Positions 9,245 through 18,884 are shown, numbered from the stretch's first letter. The stretch is DNA of 64,000 nt from Pseudomonadota bacterium (GCA_034189865.1 JAXHTV010000010.1:41834-105833); one strand, 5' to 3'. Notes: generated from the letters alone by a model not told the origin. Translations and numbers: made by a program.

Positions 9245-10305
9245 GCCGTCTCGACCGCTACATCATGTGGGCTGTGCTGGCAGGTTCTATCCAAGTGGCG
9301 GGTGCGTTGCTGGCCTTGTTGTCCGTTGCCAATGTGCTTTCGCAATTGGAAGTGCTGGACGACACGCAATTTTCCCTGATGGAGCTATTTGCATACGTTC
9401 TGCTGCGTTTACCGCATCTGGCCTATGAGGCGTTTCCGGTCGCTGTGTTGGTGGGCACTTTGTTGGGGGTTGGTGCCCTCTCGAGCAGCGGTGAACTGGT
9501 GGCCATGCGTGCAGCGGGTGTTTCGGTGTTGCGGATGGCCCGATCGGGCGCCATCGCGGGTTTGGTGTTGGGGCTCGGTTTGTTTGTGGTCGGTGAGTGG
9601 ATCGCCCCGGCCACCGAAAACACCGCCCAGGAATTGCGTGCGCTTTCTTCCGGTGTTCATCCCGGCACTCGTCTGAAAGATACGATCTGGATTCGAACGG
9701 GCGATCGGTTTGTCGGTATCGAGCGCGTGTTGTCAGAAACGTTGGTGCAAGGCGTAAAGATTTATGAATTCGATAAATCCCGGCAGCTTACGCGGGTTAT
9801 TTCGGCGAATAGAGCTCGTATCGAAGGTGATGGATGGCGATTGTGGGACGTAACCGGAACCCGGTTTACACCGGGGAAATTGGAAGATTTTACGGCTCAG
9901 TCCGAGTGGTTGCCGGTGCCGATCCAGTCGCGGATTTTGCGTGTTTTCCTGGTTAAGCCCGAGTCACTCTCGTCCATAGGGTTATATCGCTACATTTCAT
10001 ATTTGGAAAGCAACGATTTGGAAAGCGGCGCCTACGCGGCATTGCTTTGGCAGAAGTTGACTTCCCCGATCACCGTGATTGTGCTGGTTTTGATGGCGTT
10101 CCCATTTGTATTCTCCCGGCTTCGTGAAGGGGGCGTCGCCCAACGTATCGTCACCGGGATTTTCGTAGGTGTGGCCTATTATCTTTTTAACGGCGCCGTG
10201 GTCAGTGGGGGGCAGGCTTTCGGCCTGCATCCAGCTGTGGCGACGTTGATGCCCAGCATGGTATTGGCGGTAGTGGCCTTGTTGGCCACTGCGCGTGTGC
10301 GCTGA
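9241..10305 (+). CDS. lptG: LPS export ABC transporter permease LptG
   Basis: A 354-residue partner of LptF in the LptB2FG lipopolysaccharide extractor. It starts MSRLDRYIMWAVL at the ATGA overlap; the open frame upstream of this point is out-of-frame lptF sequence. Features include N-terminal helices, the conserved coupling-helix region AYEAFPVAVLVGTLLGVGALSS-type segment (about residues 58-82), a periplasmic jellyroll with GDRFVGIERV, and four C-terminal helices ending in VATLMPSMVLAVVALL. Its length matches the family (about 360). Confidence 0.96.
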   Translation: MSRLDRYIMWAVLAGSIQVAGALLALLSVANVLSQLEVLDDTQFSLMELFAYVLLRLPHLAYEAFPVAVLVGTLLGVGALSSSGELVAMRAAGVSVLRMARSGAIAGLVLGLGLFVVGEWIAPATENTAQELRALSSGVHPGTRLKDTIWIRTGDRFVGIERVLSETLVQGVKIYEFDKSRQLTRVISANRARIEGDGWRLWDVTGTRFTPGKLEDFTAQSEWLPVPIQSRILRVFLVKPESLSSIGLYRYISYLESNDLESGAYAALLWQKLTSPITVIVLVLMAFPFVFSRLREGGVAQRIVTGIFVGVAYYLFNGAVVSGGQAFGLHPAVATLMPSMVLAVVALLATARVR

Positions 10306-10373
10306 TCCCGCTCCGGGTGTTCTCTCGGCACGAGTAAATTATCAGCGGACAAATCGTTTTCCGACCGATGGGC

Positions 10374-10826
10374 TTATCCCCAAGACTTGGGTCGTTTTAC
10401 CAGTACCGTTCCCGACAAACGGTCGTGCCATGTCATGTTGTCGCGGTCGACCCATTGCCAAAGAAATCCCAGACCGAAACTTGCCCAGGACAGCAAGGCG
10501 GCGGCGAAGCGGATGATGGCCCGTTTCCAGGTCACCGGTTGTCCGTCGTTGCTCAGCAACTGAATACGCCAGGCGCGCATCCCCAAGGTTTGGCCTCCAT
10601 GAGTCCAGAAGCCACCGAAAAACAGCCCGGCAATCGCCAGCAGATAAAATATATAGAGCCCGTCGCCAGCGGGCACGGCTTGGCCACCCCGCACAATGAC
10701 GATCGGGATGGTGCCAATCATCCAAAGTGCGAGTAGTAGCAGACTGTCGTAGAAGGCGGCCGCCACGCGTCGCAGCAGTCCGGATTTCTGCAAGGTGTTT
10801 TGATCGATCTGTTGCGATGGTTCCAT
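10374..10826 (-). CDS. RDD family membrane protein
   Basis: A 150-residue protein with the RDD domain: RRVAAAFYDSLLLLALWMI (first helix with the RD-type motif), a second helix near residues 55-75, GGQTLGMRAWRIQLL, and a third helix AALLSWASFGLGFLWQW followed by DRDNMTWHDRLSGTVLV. These proteins are small inner-membrane proteins, some implicated in transport; the substrate is unknown. Its convergent position next to lptFG is conserved in many Gammaproteobacteria. Confidence 0.9.
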   Translation of the reverse strand: MEPSQQIDQNTLQKSGLLRRVAAAFYDSLLLLALWMIGTIPIVIVRGGQAVPAGDGLYIFYLLAIAGLFFGGFWTHGGQTLGMRAWRIQLLSNDGQPVTWKRAIIRFAAALLSWASFGLGFLWQWVDRDNMTWHDRLSGTVLVKRPKSWG

Positions 10827-11068
10827 AGCGGTAATGGCGATGCGGTTTAAGGCGGCCGATTATAACAGCCTACGTCGGCGCGATGGGCTGGGTTATCGAC
10901 CGGTAGGAATGGGTGAGCCTCGTCGACCTGCAACCATTGGATTGGCCTGTGCCATCGGTGAGCAGGACTTGAATGTCAACGGTTAAGCTGCAAATATGCC
11001 GTGCTTATATCAGTGCGTCGTGGAGCTTTTTCCGACAGGCGTAGATAACAAGTTCGTGCAGTTGCCCG

Positions 11069-12394
11069 GTGTCAAACGTCAACCAACCTAGAATCATCCC
11101 TCGCCAAGACCATCCCGTTTCCCGTTCGAGGATTTCCGAGCAGGCCTTGAAGGTCTTGTACCGACTCAAGAAAGAGAGTTTTGAAGCCTACCTGGTAGGC
11201 GGTGGCGTGCGCGATATGTTGCTCGGGGCACAACCCAAAGATTTCGATGTGGCCACCGATGCGTTGCCTGACGAGGTCCGGGGGATCTTTTCCAACTGTC
11301 GGTTGATCGGCCGGCGTTTTCGTTTGGCCCACATTCATTTCGGCCGCGAAATTATCGAGGTCGCAACCTTTCGAGGCAGCCATGACACCCAGGAGGGGGA
11401 CGTGGACGCCCAGCTCGACGAGACCGGCCGTATCCTGCGCGATAACGTTTATGGTTCGATCGAAGAAGACGTTCTTCGGCGCGATTTCACAGTCAATGCC
11501 CTGTATTACAACATTCGCGACTTCGCCATCTACGACTATGTCGGCGGTATGGGGGATCTCGAACGCAAGGTGTTGCGCTTGATCGGTGATCCGCATACCC
11601 GTTATCGGGAAGATCCCGTTCGCATGTTGCGGGCTGTGCGGTTCGCGGCCAAGCTCGATTTCACTATCGACGAGCATACCGAGCAAGGAATTTTCGACTT
11701 AGCGGCTTCTTTACGCGATATTTCCTCCGCCCGTCTGTTCGACGAGTGTCTGAAGCTATTGATGTCGGGCCAGGCTGTGGCTACTTTCCGCTTACTCAGG
11801 CACTACGGGTTGTTTGCTCATCTCTTTCCGGGCACCGAAGCCGTCCTGCAATCGGAGGGCCCCGATGGGCCGACGATGACACTGCTCAACCGAGCTTTTC
11901 AGAACACTGACGAGCGCATCGCCCAGGGTAAACCCGTGACACCCGCTTTTTTGTTCGCCGCGTTGCTGTGGGGGCCTGTCCGGGATGCGGCAACGGCTGG
12001 GGTGGAACAAGGATTGCCCGTTGCGGTTGCCCTCCAACAGGCCGCGGCGTCCGTGGTGGATGCGCAGCTCAAACACGTCAGTTTACCCAAACGTTTTCGC
12101 GCGCCCATGTTTGAAATCTGGCATTTGCAGTCGCGATTTGAGCGCCGTCATGGCAAGCGGGTGTGGCAGTTGATGGCGAAACCCCGTTTCCGCGCGTCCT
12201 ATGATTTTCTGTTGTTACGCGCAGAGGCTGGCGAAGTGGAAGGCGAACTCGCGGAGTGGTGGACGCGTTTTCAAGACGCCGATCGCGACGAACAGGATCG
12301 GATGTTGGCGGCGAGCAATGGCGGTTCCAAGCCGCGCAAGCGTCGGCGTCGCCGGCGTCCTGCCCGGTCGGTTTCGCCCGCGGCGGACGAATGA
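11069..12394 (+). CDS. pcnB: Poly(A) polymerase I
   Basis: A 441-residue nucleotidyltransferase that adds 3' poly(A) tails to RNA, promoting decay. The catalytic region is YLVGGGVRDMLLG followed by KDFDVATDA (about residues 40-63), then RRFRLAHI, and RRDFTVNALYYN (about 134-145). The C-terminal tail is strongly basic (KPRKRRRRRRPA), as in bacterial PcnB. The start is GTG at 11069: an in-frame stop lies just upstream at 11042 and the family-typical IIPRQDHPVSRSRISEQAL follows immediately. The stop overlaps folK (ATGA). Confidence 0.96.
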   Translation: MSNVNQPRIIPRQDHPVSRSRISEQALKVLYRLKKESFEAYLVGGGVRDMLLGAQPKDFDVATDALPDEVRGIFSNCRLIGRRFRLAHIHFGREIIEVATFRGSHDTQEGDVDAQLDETGRILRDNVYGSIEEDVLRRDFTVNALYYNIRDFAIYDYVGGMGDLERKVLRLIGDPHTRYREDPVRMLRAVRFAAKLDFTIDEHTEQGIFDLAASLRDISSARLFDECLKLLMSGQAVATFRLLRHYGLFAHLFPGTEAVLQSEGPDGPTMTLLNRAFQNTDERIAQGKPVTPAFLFAALLWGPVRDAATAGVEQGLPVAVALQQAAASVVDAQLKHVSLPKRFRAPMFEIWHLQSRFERRHGKRVWQLMAKPRFRASYDFLLLRAEAGEVEGELAEWWTRFQDADRDEQDRMLAASNGGSKPRKRRRRRRPARSVSPAADE

Positions 12395-12906
12395 TCGCAC
12401 CGTCAGCGAAACGCGCGCGCGCCGCGCAGGCGTTTATCGGTCTGGGCAGCAACCTGGATGATCCTCTCAAGCAAGTCCGGCAAGCGGTGGTTGAACTGAA
12501 TGCGTTACCAGATTGTTGTGTGGTGGCGCGCTCCCGCTTTTACCGCACCGAGCCGGTTGGTCCGCCCGGGCAACCGGATTATGCCAACGCGGTGGTGCAG
12601 CTCGAGACCGAACAGTCGCCGGGCGCCTTGCTCACGGCGTTGCAGCAGCTTGAATACGCGCGCGGTCGCGAGCGGGGCGGGGAGCGATGGGGACCACGCC
12701 CCTTGGATATGGATATACTGCTTTACGGTCCAGAGGTCATCGCGACAGCACGTTTGACCGTTCCCCATCCCCGCATTTCGGAACGGGCTTTCGTGCTGGT
12801 GCCGCTTGCTGAACTGGCGCCGGATTTGGTGATTCCGGGGCACGGCACGGTGCGCGGGATACGGAATCGCGTGGGGGATTGGGGCGTTCGAGTTTGGACG
12901 GATTGA
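12391..12906 (+). CDS. folK: 2-amino-4-hydroxy-6-hydroxymethyldihydropteridine pyrophosphokinase
   Basis: A 171-residue HPPK of folate biosynthesis that transfers pyrophosphate from ATP to the pterin alcohol. Conserved elements are AFIGLGSNL (about residues 14-22), SRFYRTEPVGPPGQPDYANA (about 45-64), the signature WGPRPLDMDILLYG (about 96-109, with the metal-binding DMD), and VPHPRISERAFVLVPLAEL. ATG at 12391 overlaps the pcnB stop. The N-terminus is about 10 residues longer than in E. coli. Confidence 0.96.
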   Translation: MIAPSAKRARAAQAFIGLGSNLDDPLKQVRQAVVELNALPDCCVVARSRFYRTEPVGPPGQPDYANAVVQLETEQSPGALLTALQQLEYARGRERGGERWGPRPLDMDILLYGPEVIATARLTVPHPRISERAFVLVPLAELAPDLVIPGHGTVRGIRNRVGDWGVRVWTD

Positions 12907-12910
12907 ATCG

Positions 12911-13564
12911 GTGAGAGAAGAAATACAGCACCGCTATATTGCGATTGAAGGGCCGATCGGGGTGGGTAAAACCACGTTGGCGCGCAGATTGGCGGACACG
13001 CTACAGGCCGAACTCCTGCTGGAGAATGCTGAGGAAAACCCGTTCTTGAAACGGTTTTATCAGGACGCTAAGGCCGGTGCGCTCTCGGCGCAACTGTTCT
13101 TTTTGATGCAGCGCGCACAGCAGGTCGCCGATCTTCGGCAGCAGGACATGTTCGCATCCTATCGGGTGGCGGATTTTATGCTGGAGAAAGACGCCTTGTT
13201 TGCCGAGGTGACGCTGGATCCGGACGAATTCGCGTTATACCGACGGGTATACGAGCTTCTCGCGCCCGAAGCGATGCAGCCGGATCTGGTGGTGTATCTT
13301 CAGGCGCCGGTGGAGGTGCTGCTCCGGCGGGTGATGAAACGCGGGATTGGATATGAGCGAACGATCACCCGCGACTACCTCGCGCGCCTTAACGACGCTT
13401 ATACCCGGCTGTTCCATCAGTACACCGCTTCGCCCTTGTTGATCGTCAATGCCGCCGAGATCAATTTAGTTGATGGCGATGAGGAATATCGATTGTTGAT
13501 GGAACAGATTGCCGGGATTCGATCGGGCCGTCACTATTTCAATCCGGGGCCGGCGTTGCTTTGA
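12911..13564 (+). CDS. Deoxynucleoside kinase (dGK/dCK-like)
   Basis: A 217-residue P-loop kinase of the deoxyribonucleoside kinase family, which phosphorylates salvage deoxynucleosides. The P-loop is EGPIGVGKTTLA (about residues 11-22), followed by LLENAEENPFLKRFY, the catalytic-type DFMLEKDALFAEV (about 92-104), and the lid arginines VLLRRVMKRGIGYER. GTG at 12911 is the start, 4 bases after the folK stop. Its place between folK and panB suggests simple operon co-transcription rather than a pantothenate role. Substrate specificity cannot be read from the sequence. Confidence 0.9.
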   Translation: MREEIQHRYIAIEGPIGVGKTTLARRLADTLQAELLLENAEENPFLKRFYQDAKAGALSAQLFFLMQRAQQVADLRQQDMFASYRVADFMLEKDALFAEVTLDPDEFALYRRVYELLAPEAMQPDLVVYLQAPVEVLLRRVMKRGIGYERTITRDYLARLNDAYTRLFHQYTASPLLIVNAAEINLVDGDEEYRLLMEQIAGIRSGRHYFNPGPALL

Positions 13565-13597
13565 GCCGGCAACGGTTATCTTCGACAGGAATCTGCC

Positions 13598-14425
13598 ATG
13601 TACAAAGATACGCAGACCGGGGCGACCGCCGCACCCTTGTCCATCAGTCGGCTAAAGAAAATGAAGCGCGATGGCGAGAAAATCGCGTGCCTGACCGCTT
13701 ATGATGCCAGTTTCGCCGTGCAGGCAGACCAAGCCGGTGTCGATCTGGTGCTGGTGGGTGATTCCTTGGGTATGGTGATCCAGGGACATGAAACCACCGT
13801 TCCGGTCACGGTAGATGACATCGTTTATCACACCAAAATGGTGGCACGGGGCTTGTCGCGTGCGTTTTTAGTCGCGGACATGCCGTTCGCCAGCTACGGC
13901 AGTGTTGAAGCGGCTTATTCAAACGCGGCGCGGCTTATGCAGGAAGGTGGTGCCCGGATGGTTAAGCTGGAGGGTGGGCCGGTCCAGATCGGACTGGCCG
14001 AGTACCTCGCCGGACGTGGCATCCCAGTCTGCGCCCATTTGGGGTTGCAGCCTCAGTTTGTCCACAAGCTCGGGGGGTATAAGGTCCAAGGCCGGGAAGC
14101 CAGCGCGGCAGAGGCCATGCGGGACGATGCCAAGCGACTCGTGGAAGCGGGTGCCGATCTGTTGTTGCTTGAGTGCGTGCCCAGCGTGCTGGCCAAGCAA
14201 ATTGCTACGGAGGTGTCGGTGCCGGTAATCGGTATCGGCGCCGGGCCCGACGCGGATGGCCAGATTTTGGTCATTTACGATATTTTGGCCATCAGTGCCG
14301 GTAAACGACCCAAATTCTCCAAAGATTTTCTCCAAAGCAGCGGATCCATTCCGGCCGCTTTGCAGGCCTACGTCCGGGCGGTGAAAGAACGCCAGTTTCC
14401 GGAGCCGATACACGAATTCGTTTAG
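13598..14425 (+). CDS. panB: 3-methyl-2-oxobutanoate hydroxymethyltransferase
   Basis: A 275-residue enzyme that makes ketopantoate from 2-ketoisovalerate using methylene-tetrahydrofolate, the first committed step of pantothenate synthesis. The TIM-barrel fold is represented by ACLTAYDASFA, DLVLVGDSLGMVIQG with the metal-binding Asp (about residues 46-60), MVKLEGG (about 119-125), and VIGIGAGPDADGQILV (about 208-223). It is the first of panB-panC-panD and is 5 bases upstream of panC. The upstream folK gene feeds the same folate cofactor pool. Confidence 0.97.
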   Translation: MYKDTQTGATAAPLSISRLKKMKRDGEKIACLTAYDASFAVQADQAGVDLVLVGDSLGMVIQGHETTVPVTVDDIVYHTKMVARGLSRAFLVADMPFASYGSVEAAYSNAARLMQEGGARMVKLEGGPVQIGLAEYLAGRGIPVCAHLGLQPQFVHKLGGYKVQGREASAAEAMRDDAKRLVEAGADLLLLECVPSVLAKQIATEVSVPVIGIGAGPDADGQILVIYDILAISAGKRPKFSKDFLQSSGSIPAALQAYVRAVKERQFPEPIHEFV

Positions 14426-14430
14426 ATGTC

Positions 14431-15288
14431 ATGACCATGCGCGTGATTGAAGATCTGAAACCATTGCGGGATATGGTTTATGGCTGGCATTGCGGTGGCT
14501 CGCGAGTCGCCTTGGTGCCGACGATGGGCAACTTGCATCCTGGACATCTGAGCTTAGTTGAGCGGGCAAAGCGCGAGGCCGATCGGGTTGTGGTCAGTAT
14601 TTTCGTCAATCCCACCCAATTCGGCGAGAATGAAGACTTCGGTGCTTACCCCCGAACGCCATCGGAAGACGAACGGCAGCTGCGGGAGGCGGGTGCTGAT
14701 GTGCTGTTTCGGCCTTCCGCCCAGCTCATGTATCCCGAGGGATTACCGCCTGCCTGCTGGATCGTCGTACCGGAGATTTCGGACGTGCTATGCGGTGCCA
14801 GCCGGCCGGGGCATTTTCGCGGCGTGGCGACGGTGGTGGCCAAGTTGCTCAACATGGTCTCGCCGGATGTGGCGGTCTTCGGAGAGAAAGATTTTCAGCA
14901 ACTGGTAATTATTCAGCGCGTGGTTCGCGAGTTGCGGATACCGACCGATGTGGTAGGTGTTGGCATCCAGCGAGAGGCGAATGGGCTGGCCATGAGCTCT
15001 CGTAATCAGTATCTGACACCCTTGGAGCGCCAGACAGCCGGCGAGATCTACACAGTGTTGAATTGGATAAAGGAACGTGTCGAGGCAGGAGATCACGATT
15101 TCGGGGCGTTGGAACAAGCCGCGGCAGACCGTTTGGCTGAAAAAAACTTCCGTGTGGACTATGTCGCCATTCGCTGCGCGAAGAATTTACGAACGCTGCA
15201 GGCCGGCGATTCTGAGGGCGTTGCGCTGGTCGCCGCGCGTTTGGGAAAGGCCCGTTTAATTGACAACGTACGGGTTACGCTGAAATGA
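14431..15288 (+). CDS. panC: Pantoate-beta-alanine ligase (pantothenate synthetase)
   Basis: A 285-residue ATP-dependent ligase joining pantoate and beta-alanine. It shows the HIGH-type motif LVPTMGNLHPGHLSLV (about residues 27-42), SIFVNPTQFGENED (about 57-70), RPGHFRGVATVV (about 124-135), FGEKDFQQL and the KMSKS-like AMSSRNQYL (about 186-194). It immediately follows panB, which supplies its ketopantoate-derived substrate, while PanD supplies beta-alanine. Confidence 0.97.
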   Translation: MTMRVIEDLKPLRDMVYGWHCGGSRVALVPTMGNLHPGHLSLVERAKREADRVVVSIFVNPTQFGENEDFGAYPRTPSEDERQLREAGADVLFRPSAQLMYPEGLPPACWIVVPEISDVLCGASRPGHFRGVATVVAKLLNMVSPDVAVFGEKDFQQLVIIQRVVRELRIPTDVVGVGIQREANGLAMSSRNQYLTPLERQTAGEIYTVLNWIKERVEAGDHDFGALEQAAADRLAEKNFRVDYVAIRCAKNLRTLQAGDSEGVALVAARLGKARLIDNVRVTLK

Positions 15289-15533
15289 TATTGTCCTAGC
15301 TCATCCCAAAGCAGGGTGAGTTGGGCCGGCTGCCCCGAAGTCGGTGAGGGGTTGCTCATCACGTTTTGACTACCGACCGTTGCCCGACTTGCGGTGCGGT
15401 TTGATTTCCGCGAGAATTTGCGGCCCCCTTAATATAAAGCGGGAGAAGGGACCCACAATCGGGTTGGTGGTAGAATTAGCGCCTGAGAAAGTCATGAGCC
15501 CGGGCGCGTACGAATCAACCGAGATCTGCCAAG

Positions 15534-15920
15534 ATGCATGTAACTTTGTTAAAAGCCAAGCTGCACCGCGCGTGTGTAACCCATGCCGAGTTGGAGTATG
15601 AAGGCTCCTGCGCCATTGATGGAAGTCTGCTGGACGCGGCCGGTATTCTTGAATACGAGCAGATCCAGATTTATAACGTCACCAACGGTGAACGATTCAC
15701 CACCTATGCGATTCGGGCCGAAGACGGCTCGCAAATCATTTCTGTGAACGGTGCGGCGGCGCATAAGGCCAACGTGGGGGACCGCGTGATCATTTGCGCC
15801 TACACCGGTTTGGACGCGAGTGAGGCATCCCGGCACAAACCGAAGCTGGTTTACTTGAACGAGCGTAACGACGTCACGCACACGCGTAATACCATTCCGG
15901 TCCAGCTTGCCACCGGTTGA
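15534..15920 (+). CDS. panD: Aspartate 1-decarboxylase, pyruvoyl type
   Basis: A 128-residue proenzyme that makes beta-alanine for pantothenate. The self-cleavage site is Gly24-Ser25 in the conserved EYEGSCAID, so Ser25 becomes the pyruvoyl group. Other conserved parts are [25 protein letters not shown] and [15 protein letters not shown]. Length matches the E. coli enzyme (126). Unlike panB-panC it is separated by 245 bases from panC, so it may have its own promoter. It is followed by a strong terminator. Confidence 0.97.
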   Translation: MHVTLLKAKLHRACVTHAELEYEGSCAIDGSLLDAAGILEYEQIQIYNVTNGERFTTYAIRAEDGSQIISVNGAAAHKANVGDRVIICAYTGLDASEASRHKPKLVYLNERNDVTHTRNTIPVQLATG

Positions 15921-15949
15921 TCTGATTTTAATGACTGATTGTCAACGAA

Positions 15950-15988
15950 CCCCCGGCACTGTGTACCAGCGCCGGGGGTTTTGTTTTT
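15950..15988 (+). terminator. Rho-independent terminator after panD
   Basis: CCCCCGGC (15950-15957) pairs with GCCGGGGG (15971-15978) around a 13-base loop and is followed by TTTTGTTTTT. It closes the pan operon 30 bases after the panD stop and separates it from pgi. Confidence 0.85.
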
Positions 15989-16074
15989 GGGCGTCGCTTC
16001 AAGGGGTTTGAGCTCTTCGAGTCGTTTGTTTCGGCGCAATCCAAGGCTCGTTAACGGCCATCAAGGAGTAATCA

Positions 16075-17721
16075 GTGTTGCAGTTAACCCAGCTTGCCGC
16101 CTGGCAATCCCTTGAACAGCATTGTCACACGCTACGCGAACAGCCTTTGAGGACGCTGTTCGATGATGACCCCTCGCGCTTCGACCGGTTTTCGATTCGT
16201 CTGGATAGATTGTTCGTCGACTATTCCAAAAACCGTATCACCCAGCAGACGTTTGATCTCTTAGTCGAGCTGGCCCGTCAGGCCGGAGTTCCCGAATGGA
16301 TCGAGCGCATGTTTTCCGGCGATGCCATCAACGAAACGGAGCGTCGTCCCGCTTTGCACATCGCATTGCGACAAGAGGGGGCTGATGCCATTGTCGTCAA
16401 TGGCGAAGATGTCGGCATCGCCGTTCGCGAGACGCGTGCAAAAATCCGTACCTTCGTCGAGTCTGTTCACAGCGGTCGCTGGCGTGGACATGCCGGTGAG
16501 CCGATTACGGATGTCGTCAATATCGGAATCGGCGGGTCGGATTTGGGGCCTGAAATGGTTTGTCTGGCCCTGCACGATTACGCAGTCGATGGAATTAAGG
16601 TCCACTTCGTTTCCAACGTCGACGGCGCGCAAATTGCTCAGGTCTTTGAAAACATCAACCCCCGCACCACGCTGTTTATCGTCAACTCCAAGAGCTTTAC
16701 GACCTTGGAGACGCGCACCAACGCCGAGACCGCCCGTGCGTGGATGTTGGCGCAAGGTGTCGCCGAGGCCGATCTGGCCAAGCACTTCGTGGCGGTGTCC
16801 ACTAACATCGAGGCCGCTGAAGCCTTTGGGATCGAGCCAGAGAACTGTTTTCCAATCTGGGATTGGGTGGGGGGGCGGTACTCTCTGTGGTCTGCCACCG
16901 GCCTGGCTATCGCTTTGTATGTGGGCATGGATCATTTCGAGCAACTGCTCTCCGGCGCAGCAGCGATGGATGGTCATTTTCGCTCCGCGCCGTTGGCGTC
17001 CAATATCCCGGTGATCATGGCTTTGCTGGGCATTTGGTATATCGACTTCTTCGGGGCCGAGAGTCAGGCAATACTTCCCTACGACTATCGACTACGCCGC
17101 CTGCCGGCTTATTTGCAGCAGGCCGATATGGAGAGCAACGGCAAACGGGTACGGCGTGATGGCGTAGCGGTCGACTACGTGACCGGTCCGATTGTTTGGG
17201 GTGAAGTCGGGACCAACGGTCAGCATGCATTTTTCCAACTGCTTCACCAAGGTTGTCACTTGGTTCCCGCCGATTTCATCGGCTGCGTTCGGCCACAACA
17301 TGGCTACGCCGTTCATCACCGAGCGCTGCTCGGCAATCTCTTGGCCCAAACTGAAGCTTTGATGCGCGGGCAGACAACGGATGAAGCGCGCGAGCGCCTA
17401 GCGAAGCGGGGTTGCCCGCCTGAGGATATCGAGCGTTTGGCGTCTCACAATACTTTCCCCGGTAATCAGCCGACCAATACGATTTTGCTTGACGAACTCG
17501 ACCCCCACACGCTGGGCATGTTGATCGCGCTTTATGAGCACAAGATTTTCGTTCAAGGGGTCATCTGGGGTATCAATTCGTTCGATCAGTGGGGCGTGGA
17601 GTTGGGCAAGGTGATGGCGAATGTGATCATTGATGAACTGGCTGGGGGCTCGACGCCATCCGATCACGATGCCTCGACCAGCGGGCTACTTTCGCATTGC
17701 AAGGAACGGCTCGATTCCTGA
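16075..17721 (+). CDS. pgi: Glucose-6-phosphate isomerase
   Basis: A 548-residue enzyme interconverting glucose-6-phosphate and fructose-6-phosphate. Signatures present are FPIWDWVGGRYSLWSATG (about residues 260-277), VNIGIGGSDLGPEMV (about 147-161), LFIVNSKSFTTLET (about 200-213), and WGINSFDQWGVELGK (about 499-513). The start is GTG at 16075 with AAGGAG 6 bases upstream; the next codon TTG is Leu. It converges on queG. Confidence 0.97.
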   Translation: MLQLTQLAAWQSLEQHCHTLREQPLRTLFDDDPSRFDRFSIRLDRLFVDYSKNRITQQTFDLLVELARQAGVPEWIERMFSGDAINETERRPALHIALRQEGADAIVVNGEDVGIAVRETRAKIRTFVESVHSGRWRGHAGEPITDVVNIGIGGSDLGPEMVCLALHDYAVDGIKVHFVSNVDGAQIAQVFENINPRTTLFIVNSKSFTTLETRTNAETARAWMLAQGVAEADLAKHFVAVSTNIEAAEAFGIEPENCFPIWDWVGGRYSLWSATGLAIALYVGMDHFEQLLSGAAAMDGHFRSAPLASNIPVIMALLGIWYIDFFGAESQAILPYDYRLRRLPAYLQQADMESNGKRVRRDGVAVDYVTGPIVWGEVGTNGQHAFFQLLHQGCHLVPADFIGCVRPQHGYAVHHRALLGNLLAQTEALMRGQTTDEARERLAKRGCPPEDIERLASHNTFPGNQPTNTILLDELDPHTLGMLIALYEHKIFVQGVIWGINSFDQWGVELGKVMANVIIDELAGGSTPSDHDASTSGLLSHCKERLDS

Positions 17722-17753
17722 TGGCGTCAGCTGCGATTGGGCGGATCGGTCCT

Positions 17754-18884
17754 TCAGCGGGTTTTCGGCGTGGCCGGTTCCGTTTTAGGTGGCCCAACGG
17801 ATGCACGGCGTTTGGATTGCTGTTGCGCCAATGCCCACCTGATGTGTTCCCGGACCATGGCGGAAGGGTGTTCGCGGCGCCGTTCCAAGGCCGCAACCAG
17901 TGCCGGATCGTAGGGTGCGTTTCCCAGTGCGACGGCGATATTGCGTAGCCACCGCTCATGACCGATCCGGCGTATCGCCGTTCCGGCAGTGTTACGTAAA
18001 AACTCGGTCTCGGACCAACCGAACAGCTCAATGAGTTCGGGCTCGTCCAGGCCGTGGCGGGGGGCGAAGTCGGCTTCTTGCGTGGGTTGCGCGTAGCGGT
18101 TCCACGGGCATACCAGTTGACAGTCGTCGCAGCCGTATATCCGATTGCCCATCAGCGCTCGAAGCTCTTCCGGGATGGCATCGTGGTGCTCAATGGTGAG
18201 ATATGAGATGCACCGGCGGGCGTCCACTTGGAACGGCCCGACGATGGCTTTTGTAGGGCAGATGTCGATGCATGCCTGACAAGTACCACATCGATTGGTC
18301 TCTTCGCGATCGACCGGAAGCGGAAGATCGGTAAATAACTCACCTAGGAAGAACCAGGAGCCGGCATCACGTGAGAGCAGGTTGGAGTGCTTGCCGATCC
18401 AGCCGAGTCCGGCGTTTCGCGCCAATGCCTTTTCGAGCACCGGTGCACTGTCGACAAACACACGGTACCCGAAGGGGCCGATGCGCTGTTCGATTCGCTC
18501 GGCCAGGGATTGAAGCCGACGTCGCATCAGCTTGTGGTAGTCGCGACCCAGTGCGTAGCGAGATATGTAACCGAGCAGGGGGTGGTTCAGCACGTGATCG
18601 GGGTCGACGCCAAGAGGGTGGTGATAATCCATGCGAACGGAGATCACTCGAAGGGTTCCGGGGACCAACTCTGCGGGACGGCTGCGCAGCGTGCCATGGC
18701 GGGCCATATAATCCATGTCCCCATGCCAGCCCCGCTCCAGCCATGCCAATAGATGGGTTTCATCGTCCGGGAGTTCGACGCCCGCAATGCCGATTTGCTG
18801 AAAACCCAACTCACCGCCCCAGTTTCTGATGTCCTGGGCCAAACGGTTCTGGTCAATTTCCGGGTGCGCCGAGTGATTCTCCAT
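17754..18884 (-). CDS. queG: Epoxyqueuosine reductase
   Basis: A 376-residue cobalamin-dependent iron-sulfur enzyme that performs the last step of queuosine synthesis on tRNA. Two 4Fe-4S binding motifs are visible: CGTCQACIDICPTKAI (about residues 196-211) and CDDCQLVCPWN (about 250-260). Other conserved parts are RMDYHHPLGV-like and LARNAGLGWIGKHSNLL (about 134-150). A HEAT-like C-terminal region follows (AVALGNAPYDPALVAALERR). It is read divergently from nnr, a common neighbour. Confidence 0.96.
   Translation of the reverse strand: MENHSAHPEIDQNRLAQDIRNWGGELGFQQIGIAGVELPDDETHLLAWLERGWHGDMDYMARHGTLRSRPAELVPGTLRVISVRMDYHHPLGVDPDHVLNHPLLGYISRYALGRDYHKLMRRRLQSLAERIEQRIGPFGYRVFVDSAPVLEKALARNAGLGWIGKHSNLLSRDAGSWFFLGELFTDLPLPVDREETNRCGTCQACIDICPTKAIVGPFQVDARRCISYLTIEHHDAIPEELRALMGNRIYGCDDCQLVCPWNRYAQPTQEADFAPRHGLDEPELIELFGWSETEFLRNTAGTAIRRIGHERWLRNIAVALGNAPYDPALVAALERRREHPSAMVREHIRWALAQQQSKRRASVGPPKTEPATPKTR

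Noticed and set aside
11072..11686. 204-codon minus-strand frame inside pcnB
   Set aside because: Antisense shadow of pcnB with no independent signal.
16261..16977. 238-codon minus-strand frame inside pgi
   Set aside because: Long but fully antisense to a clear pgi gene; GC-rich coding sequence creates such frames.
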